A stretch of 64,000 bases of DNA, from the NCBI RefSeq assembly GCF_018320785.1, contig NC_054875.1, forward strand, positions 877,001-941,000, in the 5' to 3' direction. Source of the stretch: Cheilinus undulatus (lineage: Eukaryota; Chordata; Actinopteri; Labriformes; Labridae). Under the pieces are notes generated by a model, which did no database searches, was not told the origin of the DNA, and worked only from the letters and a program-made list of their open reading frames with translations. Position numbers and translations under genes: made by a program. Below, one piece after another: positions 1 through 13,600 of the stretch (the first letter of the stretch is position 1; each line of letters opens with the position of its first letter).

Positions 1-111
1 CAGGATGTAGATGTTCTGACTGATGACGTTCTGATCTGGGACTCTGATTGGATGATCTGTGATCGTAGTGTTTTTTGTGTTTAAGGTTTTACGTTTAAAC
101 TCTGTGAATGT

Positions 112-185
112 GCTGCTGCCTGTGCTGGCCAGGGTTCTCTAGTAAACGAAATTATTAATCTCAGTGAGGCTTTCCTGGTTAAATA
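112..185 (+). mobile_element. Probable LINE 3' tail fragment
   Basis: The stretch ends in wording (AATCTCAGTGAGGCTTTCCT then GGTTAAATA) that resembles the 3' ends of L2/CR1-like LINEs that are abundant in teleosts. Only the tail is present, as expected of a 5'-truncated copy. No coding part is seen. It lies in the last intron of the TBC1D22 gene. The family call rests on memory of the tail consensus, so it is tentative. Confidence 0.35.
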
Positions 186-220
186 CGTCTAAAAAATAGA
201 TTTCTGTGTAGGTTCAAGAC

Positions 221-2321
221 CATATTCACATTCCATCCTTACCGCCTTTTCCCCCATATTACATCCTTACAACCCTTTTCCCATCATATTCCATCCTTAC
301 CCCCCTTTTCCCCCCATATTCCATCCTTACCCCCTTTTCCCATCATATTCCATCCTTACCCCCTTTTCCCATCATATTCCATCCCTACCCCCTTTTCCCA
401 TCATATTCCATCCCTACCCCCTTTTCCCATCATATTCCATCCTTACCCCCTTTGCCCATCATATTCCATCCTTACCCCCTTTTCCCATCATATTCCATCC
501 CCCCCCCATTCCATCCTTACCCCCCTTTTTCCCATCATATTCCATCCTTACCCCCTTTTCCCATAATATTCAATCCACCACACATTACATCCTTACCCAC
601 CTTTTTCCCATCATATTCCATCCTTACCCCCTTTTCCCATCATATTTCATCGTTACCCCCCCATTCCATCCTTACCCCCCTTCCCCCAAATTCCAACCTT
701 ACCCACCCGTTCCCCCATCATATTCCATCCTTACCCCCTTTTCCCCCATATTCCATCCATACCCCCCTTTTCCCCCATATTACATCCTTACTCCACTTTT
801 CCCCATATTCCATCCTTACCCCCTTTTCCCATATTCCATCCTTACCCCCTTTTCCCATCATATTCCATCCTTACCCCCTTTTCCCATCATATTCCATCCT
901 TACCCCCTTTTCCCATCATTTTCCATCCTTTCCCCCCCTTTCCATCCTTACCCCCCTTTTCCCATCATATTCCATCCTTACCCCCTTTTCCCATCATATT
1001 CCATCCTTACCCCTTTTGCCCATCATATTCCATCCTTACCCCCCTTTTCCCCCATATTCCATCCTTACCCCCCTTTCCCCATATTACATCCTTACTCCAC
1101 TTTTCCCCATATTCCATCCTTACCCCCTTCCCCATATTCCATCCTTACCCCCTTTTCCCATCATATTCCATCCTTACCCCCCTTTTTGCCATCATATTCC
1201 ATCCTTACCCCCCTTTTTCCCATCTTATTCCATCCTTACCCCCCTTTTTCCCATCATATTCCATCCTTACCCCTTTTTCCCATCATATTCCATCCTTACC
1301 CCCTTTTTCCCCATCATATTCCATCCTTACCCCCTTTTCCGTCATATTCCATCCTGACCCCCAATTCCGAGCATATTCCATCCTTACCCCCCTTTTTCCC
1401 ATCATATTCCATCCTTACCCCCTTTTTCCCATCATATTCCATCCTTACCCCCTTTTCCCATCTTATTCCATCCTTACCCCCCTTTTTCCCATCATATTCC
1501 ATCCTTACCCCCTTTTCCCATCATATTCCATCCTTACCCCCTTTTTCCCCATCATATTCCATCCTTACCCCCTTTTCCCATCATATTCCATCCTTACCCC
1601 CTTTTCCCATCATATTCCATCCTTACCCCCCTTTTTCCATCATATTCCATCCTTACCCCTTTTTCCCATCATATTCCATCCTTACCCCTTTTCCCATCAT
1701 ATTCCATTCTTACCCCCTTTTTCCCATCATATTCCATCCTTACCCCCTTTTCCCATCATATTCCATCCTTACCCCTTTTCCCCATATTCCATCCATACCC
1801 CCTTTTCCCCCATATTACATCCTTACTCCACTTTTCCCCATATTCCATCCTTACCCCCTTCCCCATATTCCATCCTTACCCCCTTTTCCCATCATATTCC
1901 ATCCTTACCCCTTTTACCATCATATTCCATCCTTACCCCCCTTTTTCCCATCTTATTGCATCCTTTCCCCCCTTTTTCCCATCATATTCCATCCTTACCC
2001 CCTTTTTCCCATCATATTCCATCCTTACCCCCTTTTTCCCATCATATTCCATCCTTACCCCCTTTTCCCATCATATTCCATTCTTACCCCCCTTTTTCCC
2101 ATCATATTCCATCCTTACCCCCTTTTTCCCATCATATTCCATCCTTACCCCCTTTTCCCATCATATTCCATCCTTACCCCCCTTTTTCCCATCATATTCC
2201 ATTCTTACCCCCTTTTCTCCCATATTCCATCCTTACCCCCCTTTCCCCCTTATTCCATCCTTACCCCCTTTTCCCATCATATTCCATCCTTACCCCTCCC
2301 CATTCCATCCTTACCCCCCTT
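221..2321. repeat. C-rich minisatellite, ~28-29 bp unit, intron of TBC1D22
   Basis: About 2.1 kb of tandem units built on CATATTCCATCCTTACCCCC followed by TTTTCCCAT, roughly 70 copies, with length variation in the C and T runs and occasional shortened or TACATCC variants. It fills nearly all of the visible part of the last TBC1D22 intron and stops about 90 bp before the acceptor of the last exon. The + strand is strongly C/T-rich. Long open frames on both strands here are repeat artefacts. Confidence 0.97.
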
Positions 2322-2412
2322 AGGTTCAGACAGATGTGATGTAGAAGAATAAAGAGTAACTGTGTATGAATCCCTCCTTGCCGTCTCAGACTGAAGCTGT
2401 GTTTCTCCTCAG

Positions 2413-2541
2413 GGTCTCCTGATGCTTCTGCAGAACCTTCCCACAATCCACTGGGGTAACGAGGAGGTGGGGCTGCTGCTGGCTGAGGCGTACAGACTGA
2501 AGTACATGTTTGCAGACGCTCCAAGCCACTACAAGAGATAA
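2413..2541 (+). CDS. tbc1d22: TBC1 domain family member 22 (TBC1D22A/B), last coding exon
   Basis: Partial gene: only the terminal coding exon is in the window. A polypyrimidine tract ending CTCCTCAG is followed by 43 codons that start GLLMLLQNLPTIHWGNEEVG, continue LLLAEAYRLKYMFADAP and end SHYKR-stop. This matches the conserved C-terminus of TBC1D22A and TBC1D22B, Rab GTPase-activating proteins that act on Golgi membranes and bind 14-3-3 proteins and ACBD3. The catalytic TBC core (arginine and glutamine fingers) lies upstream, outside the window. The exon starts in phase 0. The preceding intron is largely a 2.1-kb minisatellite. The A and B paralogues share this tail, so I cannot decide between them. 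Possible poly(A) signals lie at 3095-3100 and 3251-3256. Confidence 0.9.
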   Translation, partial: GLLMLLQNLPTIHWGNEEVGLLLAEAYRLKYMFADAPSHYKR

Positions 2542-3797
2542 AAACGAGCACAAATACACTTTAACATTTCAGAGCTGGGACCTGATGAACTCTCTGCAGC
2601 TTCAGGACCATCTCTTGTCTGGTCTCTGTGGAACAAACTAAAGGAGTCAGTGAACGCCTCACTGGTGATGTGTTCAGGGTGCACATGGAGCTCGGAGACG
2701 GACTGTCACAGTATGAAAAACCACAGCTGGATTCTTTTCCTGTTTTGGCTCATAGACATTCATGATTGTACGCACAGAAGAACACGGACACATGAAGGGA
2801 TGCTGAATGTCTGTGAAATCATCCTTTAATTCTGAGCTTTTATTTTTACACAGATGTTTTATGAGGGAACGTTGAGCTTTTATTTCACTCATCTAGTCTG
2901 ACACTGGAAAGGTAGACACACAGATTCTTAGTTTAGGGTCATCAGTCTGCTCCGTACAATCAGCATAGTCCAGTCCTTCAGTAGGAGGAAACTAGACCCT
3001 CCAATCGTATTTATTATGGTTCAGCCCAGGTTCTAAAAATGCTGGGACGCTGTGTGAAAGCTGAAAATTCAAAATAAGGGCGCATTAACATAAAAATAAA
3101 GTTTTGTTAGTGTGAAGCTTCAGTTTTATGACCTTTGAACTGTTTTAGCTAAATATACAGAAATATAGTCACATAGCAGTTTCCACATCGTCTGTGTAAG
3201 CAGCGTTTTGTCCGACACTCGGCACCAAGCAGCAACCTCTGGTCCTGCAAAATAAAGCCAATGCTGAAGAGCAAACAAATGCAATACAGCAAGTGTCCAC
3301 TAGAGGCTGGCTGCAGGAACACTGGACGTCCTGCCTGGACACCTGTGAAACAGCTGGTTTTACCCTAGAAATAAACTGGTTTACAGCCTGGTTCTAAAAA
3401 CCAAACGTGTCTCATTAGCTAGTGTCTTCAAGTGCTCTCACTGTACGAGGGGTGAATTTTTCTGTACCACAATGGTTTAGATTATATTGAGGAAAAACCT
3501 CACTGCGGACTGATTGGTGGGTCTCATTTGATTGACAGATAGCTCAACAGGCAGTTCCTCTTTGTAAAGACATATGTCAAGTCTTGTTCCTTTACCTTTC
3601 TCTCCATTTTCAAACGCCGTTTTTACGCCAAATCAAATGTTTTATAGTCATGAGTACTCGAGTAGTTAAATAGATTGGTTCCTGCATTAAAAGTGCTGTA
3701 ATAAGGATTTAATGAAACGTCTATGGGGGATTTTAATGGAGAGTTTTTCTTCTGGAACCTGTGCTGCTGAAAAAGTGGGCGGTCCTTGTTGAGTTCT
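2542..3797 (+). other. TBC1D22 3' UTR and intergenic DNA
   Basis: No further coding sequence is seen. AATAAA occurs at 3095-3100 and at 3251-3256 and either could end the TBC1D22 transcript. The rest is ordinary AT-rich sequence without a recognised repeat. Confidence 0.5.
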
Positions 3798-4698
3798 ATT
3801 GGCTTTAGAAAGATGACGTCATCCTTTAATGCCTTTGATTGGCTTTAGAGAGATGACATCATCCTTTAATGCCTTTGATAGGCTTTAGAGAGATGACATC
3901 ATCCTTTAATGCCTTTGATTGGCTTTAGAGAGATGACATCAGCCTTTGATTGGCTTTAGAGAGATGACATCATCCTTTAATGCCTTTAATTGGCTTTAGA
4001 GAGATGACGTCATCCTTTAATGCCTTTGATTGGCTTTAGAGAGATGACGTCATCCTTTAATGCCTTTAATTGGCTTTAGAGAGATGACGTCATCCTTTAA
4101 TGCCTTTGATTGGCTTTAGAGAGATGACATCATCCTTTAATGCCTTTGATTGGCTTTAGAGAGATGATGTCATCCTTTGATAGGCTTTAGAGAGATGACG
4201 TCATCCTTTAATGCCTTTGATAGGCTTTAGAGAGATGATGTCATCCTTTGATTGGCTTTAGAGAGATGATGTCATCCTTTGATAGGCTTTAGAGAGATGA
4301 CGTCATCCTTTAATGCCTTTGATAGGCTTTAGAGAGATGACGTCATCCTTTAATGCCTTTGATAGGCTTTAGAGAGATGATGTCATCCTTTGATAGGCTT
4401 TAGAGAGATGACGTCATCCTTTAATGCCTTTGATAGGCTTTAGAGAGATGACGTCATCCTTTAATGCCTTTGATTGGCTTTAGAGAGATGACGTCATCCT
4501 TTAATGCCTTTGATTGGCTTTAGAGAGATGACGTCATCCTTTAATGCCTTTGATTGGCTTTAGAGAGATGACGTCATCCTTTAATGCCTTTGATTGGCTT
4601 TAGAGAGATGACGTCATCCTTTAATGCCTTTGATAGGCTTTAGAGAGATGACATCATCCTTTAATGCCTTTGATAGGCTTTAGAGAGATGACGTCATT
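3798..4698. repeat. 40-bp minisatellite carrying CRE palindromes and CCAAT boxes
   Basis: About 23 units read GATTGGCTTTAGAGAGATGA then CGTCATCCTTTAATGCCTTT; some shortened units lack the TTTAATGCC part. I count 14 perfect TGACGTCA octamers; other units read TGACATCA or TGATGTCA. Many units also carry ATTGG (an inverted CCAAT box), others ATAGG. The array lies about 1.3 kb downstream of the TBC1D22 stop codon. Confidence 0.97.
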
Positions 4699-5352
4699 AA
4701 AGGTCGTAAACATTCCATCCTTTAACCACCTGCAGTCATAGCTCCTCCCACTGTGTCACTACCAAAGTAAACCCGTCACAGACGAAACCCTGCAGATATG
4801 GACCATGTGGAAATTGTGATACTTTCCTTTACATTAAACATATTTTTTAAAATGTGGATCGCACCAAAAATCAGCAAACATTGTTTTATTTCCAGGTGTT
4901 TTTAGTGGAGACTGGTTTGTACTCAGATCTTTATGAAGTTTCCTCCTCATATTTCAATATTAGTAAAAAACAGTTTTACTTCCTCGGTATAAAGCCTGAA
5001 ATCTGGAGACCTGCTGGTTCATGTAGCTTTGAATTTTTCACTTAGTCTCTCAGCTGAGTTGGCTGTAAATTAAATTTAAACTAAAGAAGGAAAATCTGAA
5101 TTTCTTTTGTGTAAGACAGTTTAAATGCAGTGCTAGTTTTAGATTTAGGCTTATTTAAACACTCTTATCTGTAGGGTTGTCATAATTTTCAATACATTAT
5201 CGATACCAGGTGTTTTTAAATTATAAAGTCATTTTTTTAATGTTTGCTCTTCAAGAGAACCCAAACAAAGGCAGTGTGGACTTGAGCTTGAAGAGTTCTT
5301 GTCTAGTCATCTAATTATATCTAATTACTATACAGTGCTTTTACACTGCAGG
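4699..5352. other. Intergenic, nothing recognised
   Basis: AT-rich sequence between two arrays. A 63-codon frame at 4854-5045 has no recognisable similarity and no gene context, so I see no supported feature. Confidence 0.5.
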
Positions 5353-7318
5353 TCAAACCACATTCACTCCACATTCACTCCACATTCACACCACATTCAC
5401 ACCATATTACTCCACATTCAAACCACATTCAAACCACATTCACACCATATTACTCCACATTCAAACCACATTCACTCCACATTGACACCACATTCACACC
5501 ACATTCACACCACATTCACCCACATTCACACCACATTCACTCCACATTGACACCACATTCAAAACCACATTCACACCACATTCACCCACATTCACACCAC
5601 ATTCACTCCACATTGACACCACATTCACACCACATTCACCCACATTCACACCACATTCACTCCACATTGACACCACATTCACACCACATTCACACCACAT
5701 TCACCCACATTCACACCACATTCACTCCACATTGACACCACATTCAAAACCACATTCAAACCACATTCAAACCACATTCACTCCACATTAAAACCACATT
5801 CACACATTCACACCACATTCACACCACATTCACACCACATTCACCCACATTCACACCACATTCACCCACATTCACACCACATTCACACCACATTCACACC
5901 ACATTCACCCACATTCACACCAGATTCACACCACATTCACACCACATTCACCCACATTCACACCACATTCAAACCACATTCACACCACATTCACACCACA
6001 TTCACACCACATTCACACCACATTCACCCACATTCACACCACATTCACACCAGATTCGCACCACATTCACACCACATTCACACCACATTCACACCACATT
6101 AACACCACATTAACACCACATTCACACCATATTCACTCCACATTCAAACCACATTCACTCCACATTAACACCACATTCACACCACATTCACCCCACATTC
6201 ACACCACATTAACACCACATTCACACCATATTCACTCCACATTCAAACCACATTCACTCCACATTAACACCACATTCACACCATATTCACTCCACATTCA
6301 AACCACATTCACACCATATTACTCCACATTCAAACCACATTCAAACCACATTCACACCATATTACTCCACATTCAAACCACATTCACTCCACATTGACAC
6401 CACATTCACACCACATTCACACCACATTCACCCACATTCACACCACATTCACTCCACATTGACACCACATTCAAAACCACATTCACACCACATTCACCCA
6501 CATTCACACCACATTCACTCCACATTGACACCACATTCACACCACATTCACCCACATTCACACCACATTCACTCCACATTGACACCACATTCACACCACA
6601 TTCACACCACATTCACCCACATTCACACCACATTCACTCCACATTGACACCACATTCAAAACCACATTCAAACCACATTCAAACCACATTCACTCCACAT
6701 TAAAACCACATTCACACATTCACACCACATTCACACCACATTCACACCACATTCACCCACATTCACACCACATTCACCCACATTCACACCACATTCACAC
6801 CACATTCACACCACATTCACCCACATTCACACCAGATTCACACCACATTCACACCACATTCACCCACATTCACACCACATTCAAACCACATTCACACCAC
6901 ATTCACACCACATTCACACCACATTCACACCACATTCACCCCACATTCACACCAGATTCGCACCACATTCACACCACATTCACACCACATTCACACCACA
7001 TTAACACCACATTAACACCACATTCACACCATATTCACTCCACATTCAAACCACATTCACTCCACATTAACACCACATTCACACCATATTCACTCCACAT
7101 TCAAACCACATTCACTCCACATTAACACCACATTCACCTACATTCACACACATTCAAACCACATTCAAACCACATTCACACATTCACACCACATTAACAC
7201 CAGATTCACACACATTCAAACCACATTCACTTCACATTCACTCCACATTCACACACGTTCACACCACATTAACACCATATTTAAACCACATTTACGCACG
7301 TTCACACCACATTCATGC
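5353..7318. repeat. 11-bp CACATTCACAC minisatellite with a ~0.9-kb duplication
   Basis: Nearly 2 kb of short units (CCACATTCACA, with TCCACATTCAA, CACATTGACAC and CCCACATTCAC variants). The order of variants from 5401 onward recurs from 6313 onward, an offset of 912 bp that becomes about 902 bp near 6953, so a block of about 0.9 kb was itself duplicated. Identical 62-codon open frames at 5547 and 6459 are a by-product of this duplication. The last 200 bp are decayed. Confidence 0.96.
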
Positions 7319-7339
7319 ACTGATGAGTGTAATGGAGAA

Positions 7340-7481
7340 TTAGCCATCAGTTATAGCTACTCCCATTCATACATCCATGCACACTCACACACCCCTGATG
7401 AGGCAGTGTTAGCTAACTGGGGCTAAGTGCCTACCCAAGGATACGTGTTTCTGCAGGAGCTGGGAATCAAACCCAGGACCT
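7340..7481. repeat. Dispersed teleost repeat with tRNA-like B-box wording
   Basis: The phrase GGGAATCAAACCCAGGACCT around 7465 is, on the other strand, close to a pol III B-box (GGTTTGATTCC) and resembles a short dispersed repeat common in fish genomes. No complete A-box and B-box pair or cloverleaf was found, so this is not called a tRNA or an intact SINE. Confidence 0.25.
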
Positions 7482-9623
7482 TCTGATTACCAGATGATGA
7501 TCTTTTTCATGACTAAAGAGAAAATCTAACATTAAAGGTACTAGAATTAACACACCTGGCTCCATTAGTCCTGATGAATGGAGGATCACAGCAGCAGTGA
7601 CACTGATTTCTCCTCTCTCTGCTCCGTCTGGTCTCTGTTTTCCAGATCAGGCTCTAACCATCGTCAACACCAACACCCCTGTAGTCTGTCATCTTCCTGT
7701 AGTCTGCTCTTGTTCTGTCTCTGAATGTGGAGAGCCGGCAGCATCGCCCCTCTCTGCGGGAAGTCTGATTGGTCAAGCCAAAATCCTTAACAATGATTGA
7801 CTATTAGTCTTGCTTAGCTTTAAAAAGGGCCTGGTCCATCCTGGTCTAGTGGTCAGGACCCACCACCCTGAATGAGCAACCACCACGCATTTCTGAGAAT
7901 GTTCAACAAATCACATTTATTTAGGAGAAATCATTGGATGGTGTCTTTTTTCAGACTAAATGTGACTGAACAGAGAGACAGGACTCTAGAAACCCTAAAC
8001 CGCATAAATTTGATTGGCTCCTGTGTCCCATGATGAGGTGAACAGTTTAGAGAGACGAAAACATGAAAACAGGAAAACCGGTTCAGTCAGGACCACTTTG
8101 TTAAGAAACATTCATGATTGCAGTGGTTTTAATTTGCTATCCTACGTTTTTGAACCAGTTCAGGTTTTAAAATGGTTTAGTGTGCAGCCAGCCCGGTATC
8201 TGAGGTCTAGGTTCTCTCTTTATTATTAAACTGTCATTTATCATTTATCCACGTTTATTTTTACCTTCATCATCAAAACCAAAGCCCTGGTATCGTGACA
8301 ACCCTCCTTATAAGCTCTGTTTAGTCCTGTGAGTTTATTCGACCAATCAGAGCGTGTGTTTGTCTTAAAACGATCTGTGAAGTATCTGCCTAGATACCTG
8401 TGGTCACTGTTAAAGTGAAGTAGATCTATTTTACAGATGGAGGCGGAGCCTCTGTCAGTGTTCGTTGGTACTCCATCATATTTGAGACGGTCCTGTGGAC
8501 GCCGTGCAGCTCAGTGGCGATGATGATGCCTTTGTTTTGTCTCTTTAAAGCGGACTAATGTTGTGTTTGTGTTCTGTTTCACTTCAGGTGACGATGATGA
8601 TGATGATGATGATGATGTGTTAGGACTCAGCTACCTTCATTGCTAGTGAGTAGTAGAGCACAGCAAGGACGGCTGAACTGTCCAGACTTTTTTGATACCA
8701 CTTTTAGAAACAGGGCGGCGTTTGTGAGGGTGCAGTCCTGCGAGCTTTGAGACACAGTTGTCCCCCTTCCTAGTCCCTCGCCACCCTTCACTCGTGGTTC
8801 TCCAGGGGGGTCAGGGCCAAGGAAGTGCACACCGTGGACCGCTCCCAGAACCTGAGTGACTGAAGTGGGCTTTGGAGGTCAAACATGCAAAGCAGAAAAA
8901 CATAAAATATCCTGTGAAATTTTAATGCAATATCTGGACCTGACTCTGGATCAGTGGAGGGAAAACGATCAATCTGTCCTCATTTTAATGATCAGTCTGG
9001 CCTCAGGGGTCAAATGTGCCCAAGCTCAGAAAGACAGTAGTGACCTTCACTCATGTTCCACTAAAAGCTCCAGCAGGCCGTCTAAATAGTACAGAAACAT
9101 TTCCACTGGTATGTAGGGAACGCTCAGACAGGAAGCTGGAGCTACGACATCCTGTGGTCCAAACACCGTAGCAAACCGCTGGTAGGAGTTTTCCTGCTAT
9201 TTTTAGTTGTTACAACAACTAAATTGCCCATTATTATGTGTCTGAGGCCTCTGTTTCTGTCACTGTGGTATCAAACGCGTATGGATCTTTGATTTTTATT
9301 CAGATCAGACCAAAGTTGAGCCGTCTGCTATCATGATAGCATAATAACAGTTATGTAAGGTATGACAATCATCAGCTCTGGTACGCTGATTTTTCTGACA
9401 TTATTTTTGATTTTATTGTTTGTAGAATTTAAATTCAGGATTTAAAGAGCGCTGCATTCCTGCGTACACCTCCGTAGATTAAACTGAACTGCATTAAGAC
9501 ATCCATCATTGTAAAATAAGTCTTTATTAGTATTCAGGAACTCCTCAGTCCATCTGAATGTGTTCAGTAACAGCAGCCTCAAGGTGTGTCTCCACCACGC
9601 GCTCTGGTTCAGTCTGTCAGCCA
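7482..9623. other. Intergenic, small GAT microsatellite only
   Basis: No gene recognised. A (GAT)8-like tract lies at about 8592-8617, directly after a good acceptor-like sequence (TTTCACTTCAG), but no exon identity could be given to it. Open frames of 60-77 codons here show no family resemblance. Confidence 0.5.
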
Positions 9624-10155
9624 TGATCTCCTGAACCCTGATCTCCTGAACCCTGATCTACTGAACCCTGATCTCCTGAACCCTGATCTACTGAACCCTG
9701 ATCTCCTGAACCCTGATCTACTGAACCCTGATCTACTGAACCCTGATCTGCTGAACCCTGATCTGCTGAACCCTGATCTGCTGAACCCTGATCTGCTGAA
9801 CCCTGATCTGCTGAACCCTGATCTACTGAACCCTGATCTGCTGAACCCTGATCTACTGAACCCTGATCTACTGAACCCTGATCTACTGAACCCTGATCTG
9901 CTGAACCCTGATCTCCTGAACGCTGATCTGCTGAACCCTGATCTGCTGAACCCTGATCTGCTGAACCCTGATCTGCTGAACCCTGATCTACTGATCTGCT
10001 GAACCCTGATCTGCTGAACCCTGATCTGCTGAACCCTGATCTGCTGAACCCTGATCTACTGATCTGCTGAACCCTGATCTGCTGAACCCTGATCTGCTGA
10101 ACCCTGATCTACTGATCTGCTGAACCCTGATCTCCTGAACCCTGATCTGCTGAAC
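9624..10155. repeat. 14-bp minisatellite CTGAACCCTGATCT
   Basis: About 37 tandem copies of CTGAACCCTGATCT, varying mainly at one base (CTC, CTA or CTG before AACCC), with a few shortened CTGATCT units toward the right end. The 14-bp period gives a spurious 138-codon LLNPD-repeat frame. Confidence 0.97.
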
Positions 10156-10602
10156 TTCTGGTCCCCCAGACCACCGGTGCTCATGGAGGGGACTGTTTCA
10201 GAAAGGGCTCAGACAAAAAGACACTGGTGAGAGGAATCCAGGCCCTCAGGCTGGGTTTAGGTGTTGGGGTCGATGCCCAACAGAAGGATGCCAAAAACCC
10301 TGGGACAGTACCGGTTAGTGACTTCAGGCAGCAACAGCACAGAATGATTGTGAACCAGCTGAGACCGGACTGAAGCAGACCACGCGGTGGAAACACATTT
10401 AAGTAACCGAACAGCATTTTACTGAGCGTAGAGCTTCTGATCATTCTGAGTTAAAAACAGTTCCAGGGAACATTTCCTCTTTCCTCTGCAGAACCAAACA
10501 TCGTCTCTGCTGCAGCTTGTTTTGAAGTTTCTGTTTGTTTCTTCGCCTTTAGCCTTAAACTGGTTTACTTCATTCAGGTGAGCGCACTGATTGTGTCAAC
10601 CA
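10156..10602. other. Spacer between arrays, nothing recognised
   Basis: Unique-looking sequence. An 87-codon reverse frame at 10181-10444 has no recognisable similarity. Confidence 0.45.
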
Positions 10603-13600
10603 TAATAAAGGCTGTGAGGTCACTTCCTGTTGATTTGACATCATTGACACTGTAAAATAAAGGCTGTGAGGTCACTTCCTGTTGTTTTTACATCATTGAC
10701 ACTGTAAAATAAAGGCTGTGAGGTCACTTCCTGTTGTTTTTACATCATTGATGGTGTAAAATAAAGGCTGTGAGGTCACTTCCTGTTGTTTTTACATCAT
10801 TGATGGTGTAAAATAAAGGCTGTGAGGTCACTTCCTGTTGATTTTACATCATTGATGCTGTAAAATAAAGGCTGTGAGGTCACTTCCTGTTGTTTTTACA
10901 TCATTGATGCTGTAAAATAAAGGCTGTGAGGTCACTTCCTGTTGTTTTTACATCATTGATGCTGTAAAATAAAGGCTGTGAGGTCACTTCCTGTTGTTTT
11001 TACATCATTGATGCTGTAAAATAAAGGCTGTGAGGTCACTTCCTGTTGTTTTTACATCATTGATGGTGTAAAATAAAGGCTGTGAGGTCACTTCCTGTTG
11101 TTTTTACATCATTGATGGTGTAAAATAAAGGCTGTGAGGTCACTTCCTGTTGATTTTACATCATTGATGCTGTAAAATAAAGGCTGTGAGGTCACTTCCT
11201 GTTGTTTTTACATCATTGATGGTGTAAAATAAAGGCTGTGAGGTCACTTCCTGTTGTTTTTACATCATTGACACTGTAAAATAAAGGCTGTGAGGTCACT
11301 TCCTGTTGTTTTTACATCATTGACGGTGTAAAATAAAGGCTGTGAGGTCACTTCCTGTTGATTTTACATCATTGATGCTGTAAAATAAAGGCTGTGAGGT
11401 CACTTCCTGTTGTTTTTACATCATTGATGCTGTAAAATAAAGGCTGTGAGGTCACTTCCTGTTGTTTTTACATCATTGATGCTGTAAAATAAAGGCTGTG
11501 AGGTCACTTCCTGTTGTTTTTACATCATTGATGCTGTAAAATAAAGGCTGTGAGGTCACTTCCTGTTGATTTTACATCATTGATGCTGTAAAATAAAGGC
11601 TGTGAGGTCACTTCCTGTTGTTTTTACATCATTGATGCTGTAAAATAAAGGCTGTGAGGTCACTTCCTGTTGTTTTTACATCATTGATGGTGTAAAATAA
11701 AGGCTGTGAGGTCACTTCCTGTTGTTTTTACATCATTGATGGTGTAAAATAAAGGCTGTGAGGTCACTTCCTGTTGATTTTACATCATTGATGCTGTAAA
11801 ATAAAGGCTGTGAGGTCACTTCCTGTTGATTTTACATCATTGATGCTGTAAAATAAAGGCTGTGAGGTCACTTCCTGTTGTTTTTACATCATTGATGGTG
11901 TAAAATAAAGGCTGTGAGGTCACTTCCTGTTGTTTTTACATCATTGATGCTGTAAAATAAAGGCTGTGAGGTCACTTCCTGTTGATTTGACATCATTGAC
12001 ACTGTAAAATAAAGGCTGTGAGGTCACTTCCTGTTGTTTTTACATCATTGATGGTGTAAAATAAAGGCTGTGAGGTCACTTCCTGTTGATTTTACATCAT
12101 TGATGCTGTAAAATAAAGGCTGTGAGGTCACTTCCTGTTGTTTTTACATCATTGATGCTGTAAAATAAAGGCTGTGAGGTCACTTCCTGTTGTTTTTACA
12201 TCATTGATGCTGTAAAATAAAGGCTGTGAGGTCACTTCCTGTTGTTTTTACATCATTGATGGTGTAAAATAAAGGCTGTGAGGTCACTTCCTGTTGTTTT
12301 TACATCATTGATGGTGTAAAATAAAGGCTGTGAGGTCACTTCCTGTTGATTTTACATCATTGATGCTGTAAAATAAAGGCTGTGAGGTCACTTCCTGTTG
12401 TTTTTACATCATTGATGCTGTAAAATAAAGGCTGTGAGGTCACTTCCTGTTGTTTTTACATCATTGATGCTGTAAAATAAAGGCTGTGAGGTCACTTCCT
12501 GTTGTTTTTACATCATTGATGCTGTAAAATAAAGGCTGTGAGGTCACTTCCTGTTGTTTTTACATCATTGATGCTGTAAAATAAAGGCTGTGAGGTCACT
12601 TCCTGTTGATTTTACATCATTGATGCTGTAAAATAAAGGCTGTGAGGTCACTTCCTGTTGTTTTTACATCATTGATGCTGTAAAATAAAGGCTGTGAGGT
12701 CACTTCCTGTTGATTTTACATCATTGATGCTGTAAAATAAAGGCTGTGAGGTCACTTCCTGTTGTTTTTACATCATTGATGCTGTAAAATAAAGGCTGTG
12801 AGGTCACTTCCTGTTGTTTTTACATCATTGATGCTGTAAAATAAAGGCTGTGAGGTCACTTCCTGTTGTTTTTACATCATTGATGCTGTAAAATAAAGGC
12901 TGTGAGGTCACTTCCTGTTGTTTTTACATCATTGATGCTGTAAAATAAAGGCTGTGAGGTCACTTCCTGTTGATTTTACATCATTGATGCTGTAAAATAA
13001 AGGCTGTGAGGTCACTTCCTGTTGTTTTTACATCATTGATGCTGTAAAATAAAGGCTGTGAGGTCACTTCCTGTTGATTTTACATCATTGATGCTGTAAA
13101 ATAAAGGCTGTGAGGTCACTTCCTGTTGTTTTTACATCATTGATGCTGTAAAATAAAGGCTGTGAGGTCACTTCCTGTTGATTTTACATCATTGATGCTG
13201 TAAAATAAAGGCTGTGAGGTCACTTCCTGTTGTTTTTACATCATTGATGCTGTAAAATAAAGGCTGTGAGGTCACTTCCTGTTGATTTTACATCATTGAT
13301 GCTGTAAAATAAAGGCTGTGAGGTCACTTCCTGTTGTTTTTACATCATTGATGCTGTAAAATAAAGGCTGTGAGGTCACTTCCTGTTGTTTTTACATCAT
13401 TGATGCTGTAAAATAAAGGCTGTGAGGTCACTTCCTGTTGTTTTTACATCATTGATGCTGTAAAATAAAGGCTGTGAGGTCACTTCCTGTTGTTTTTACA
13501 TCATTGATGCTGTAAAATAAAGGCTGTGAGGTCACTTCCTGTTGTTTTTACATCATTGATGCTGTAAAATAAAGGCTGTGAGGTCACTTCCTGTTGATTT

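Noticed and set aside
452-2352. Long proline/histidine-rich frames
   Set aside because: By-products of the C-rich array in the TBC1D22 intron.
7340-7481. tRNA gene on the minus strand
   Set aside because: Only a B-box-like word is present; no A-box, anticodon arm or acceptor stem could be drawn.
8580-8650. Acceptor-like TTTCACTTCAG followed by a poly-Asp frame
   Set aside because: The frame ends after about 16 codons in a GAT microsatellite, with no partner exon recognised.
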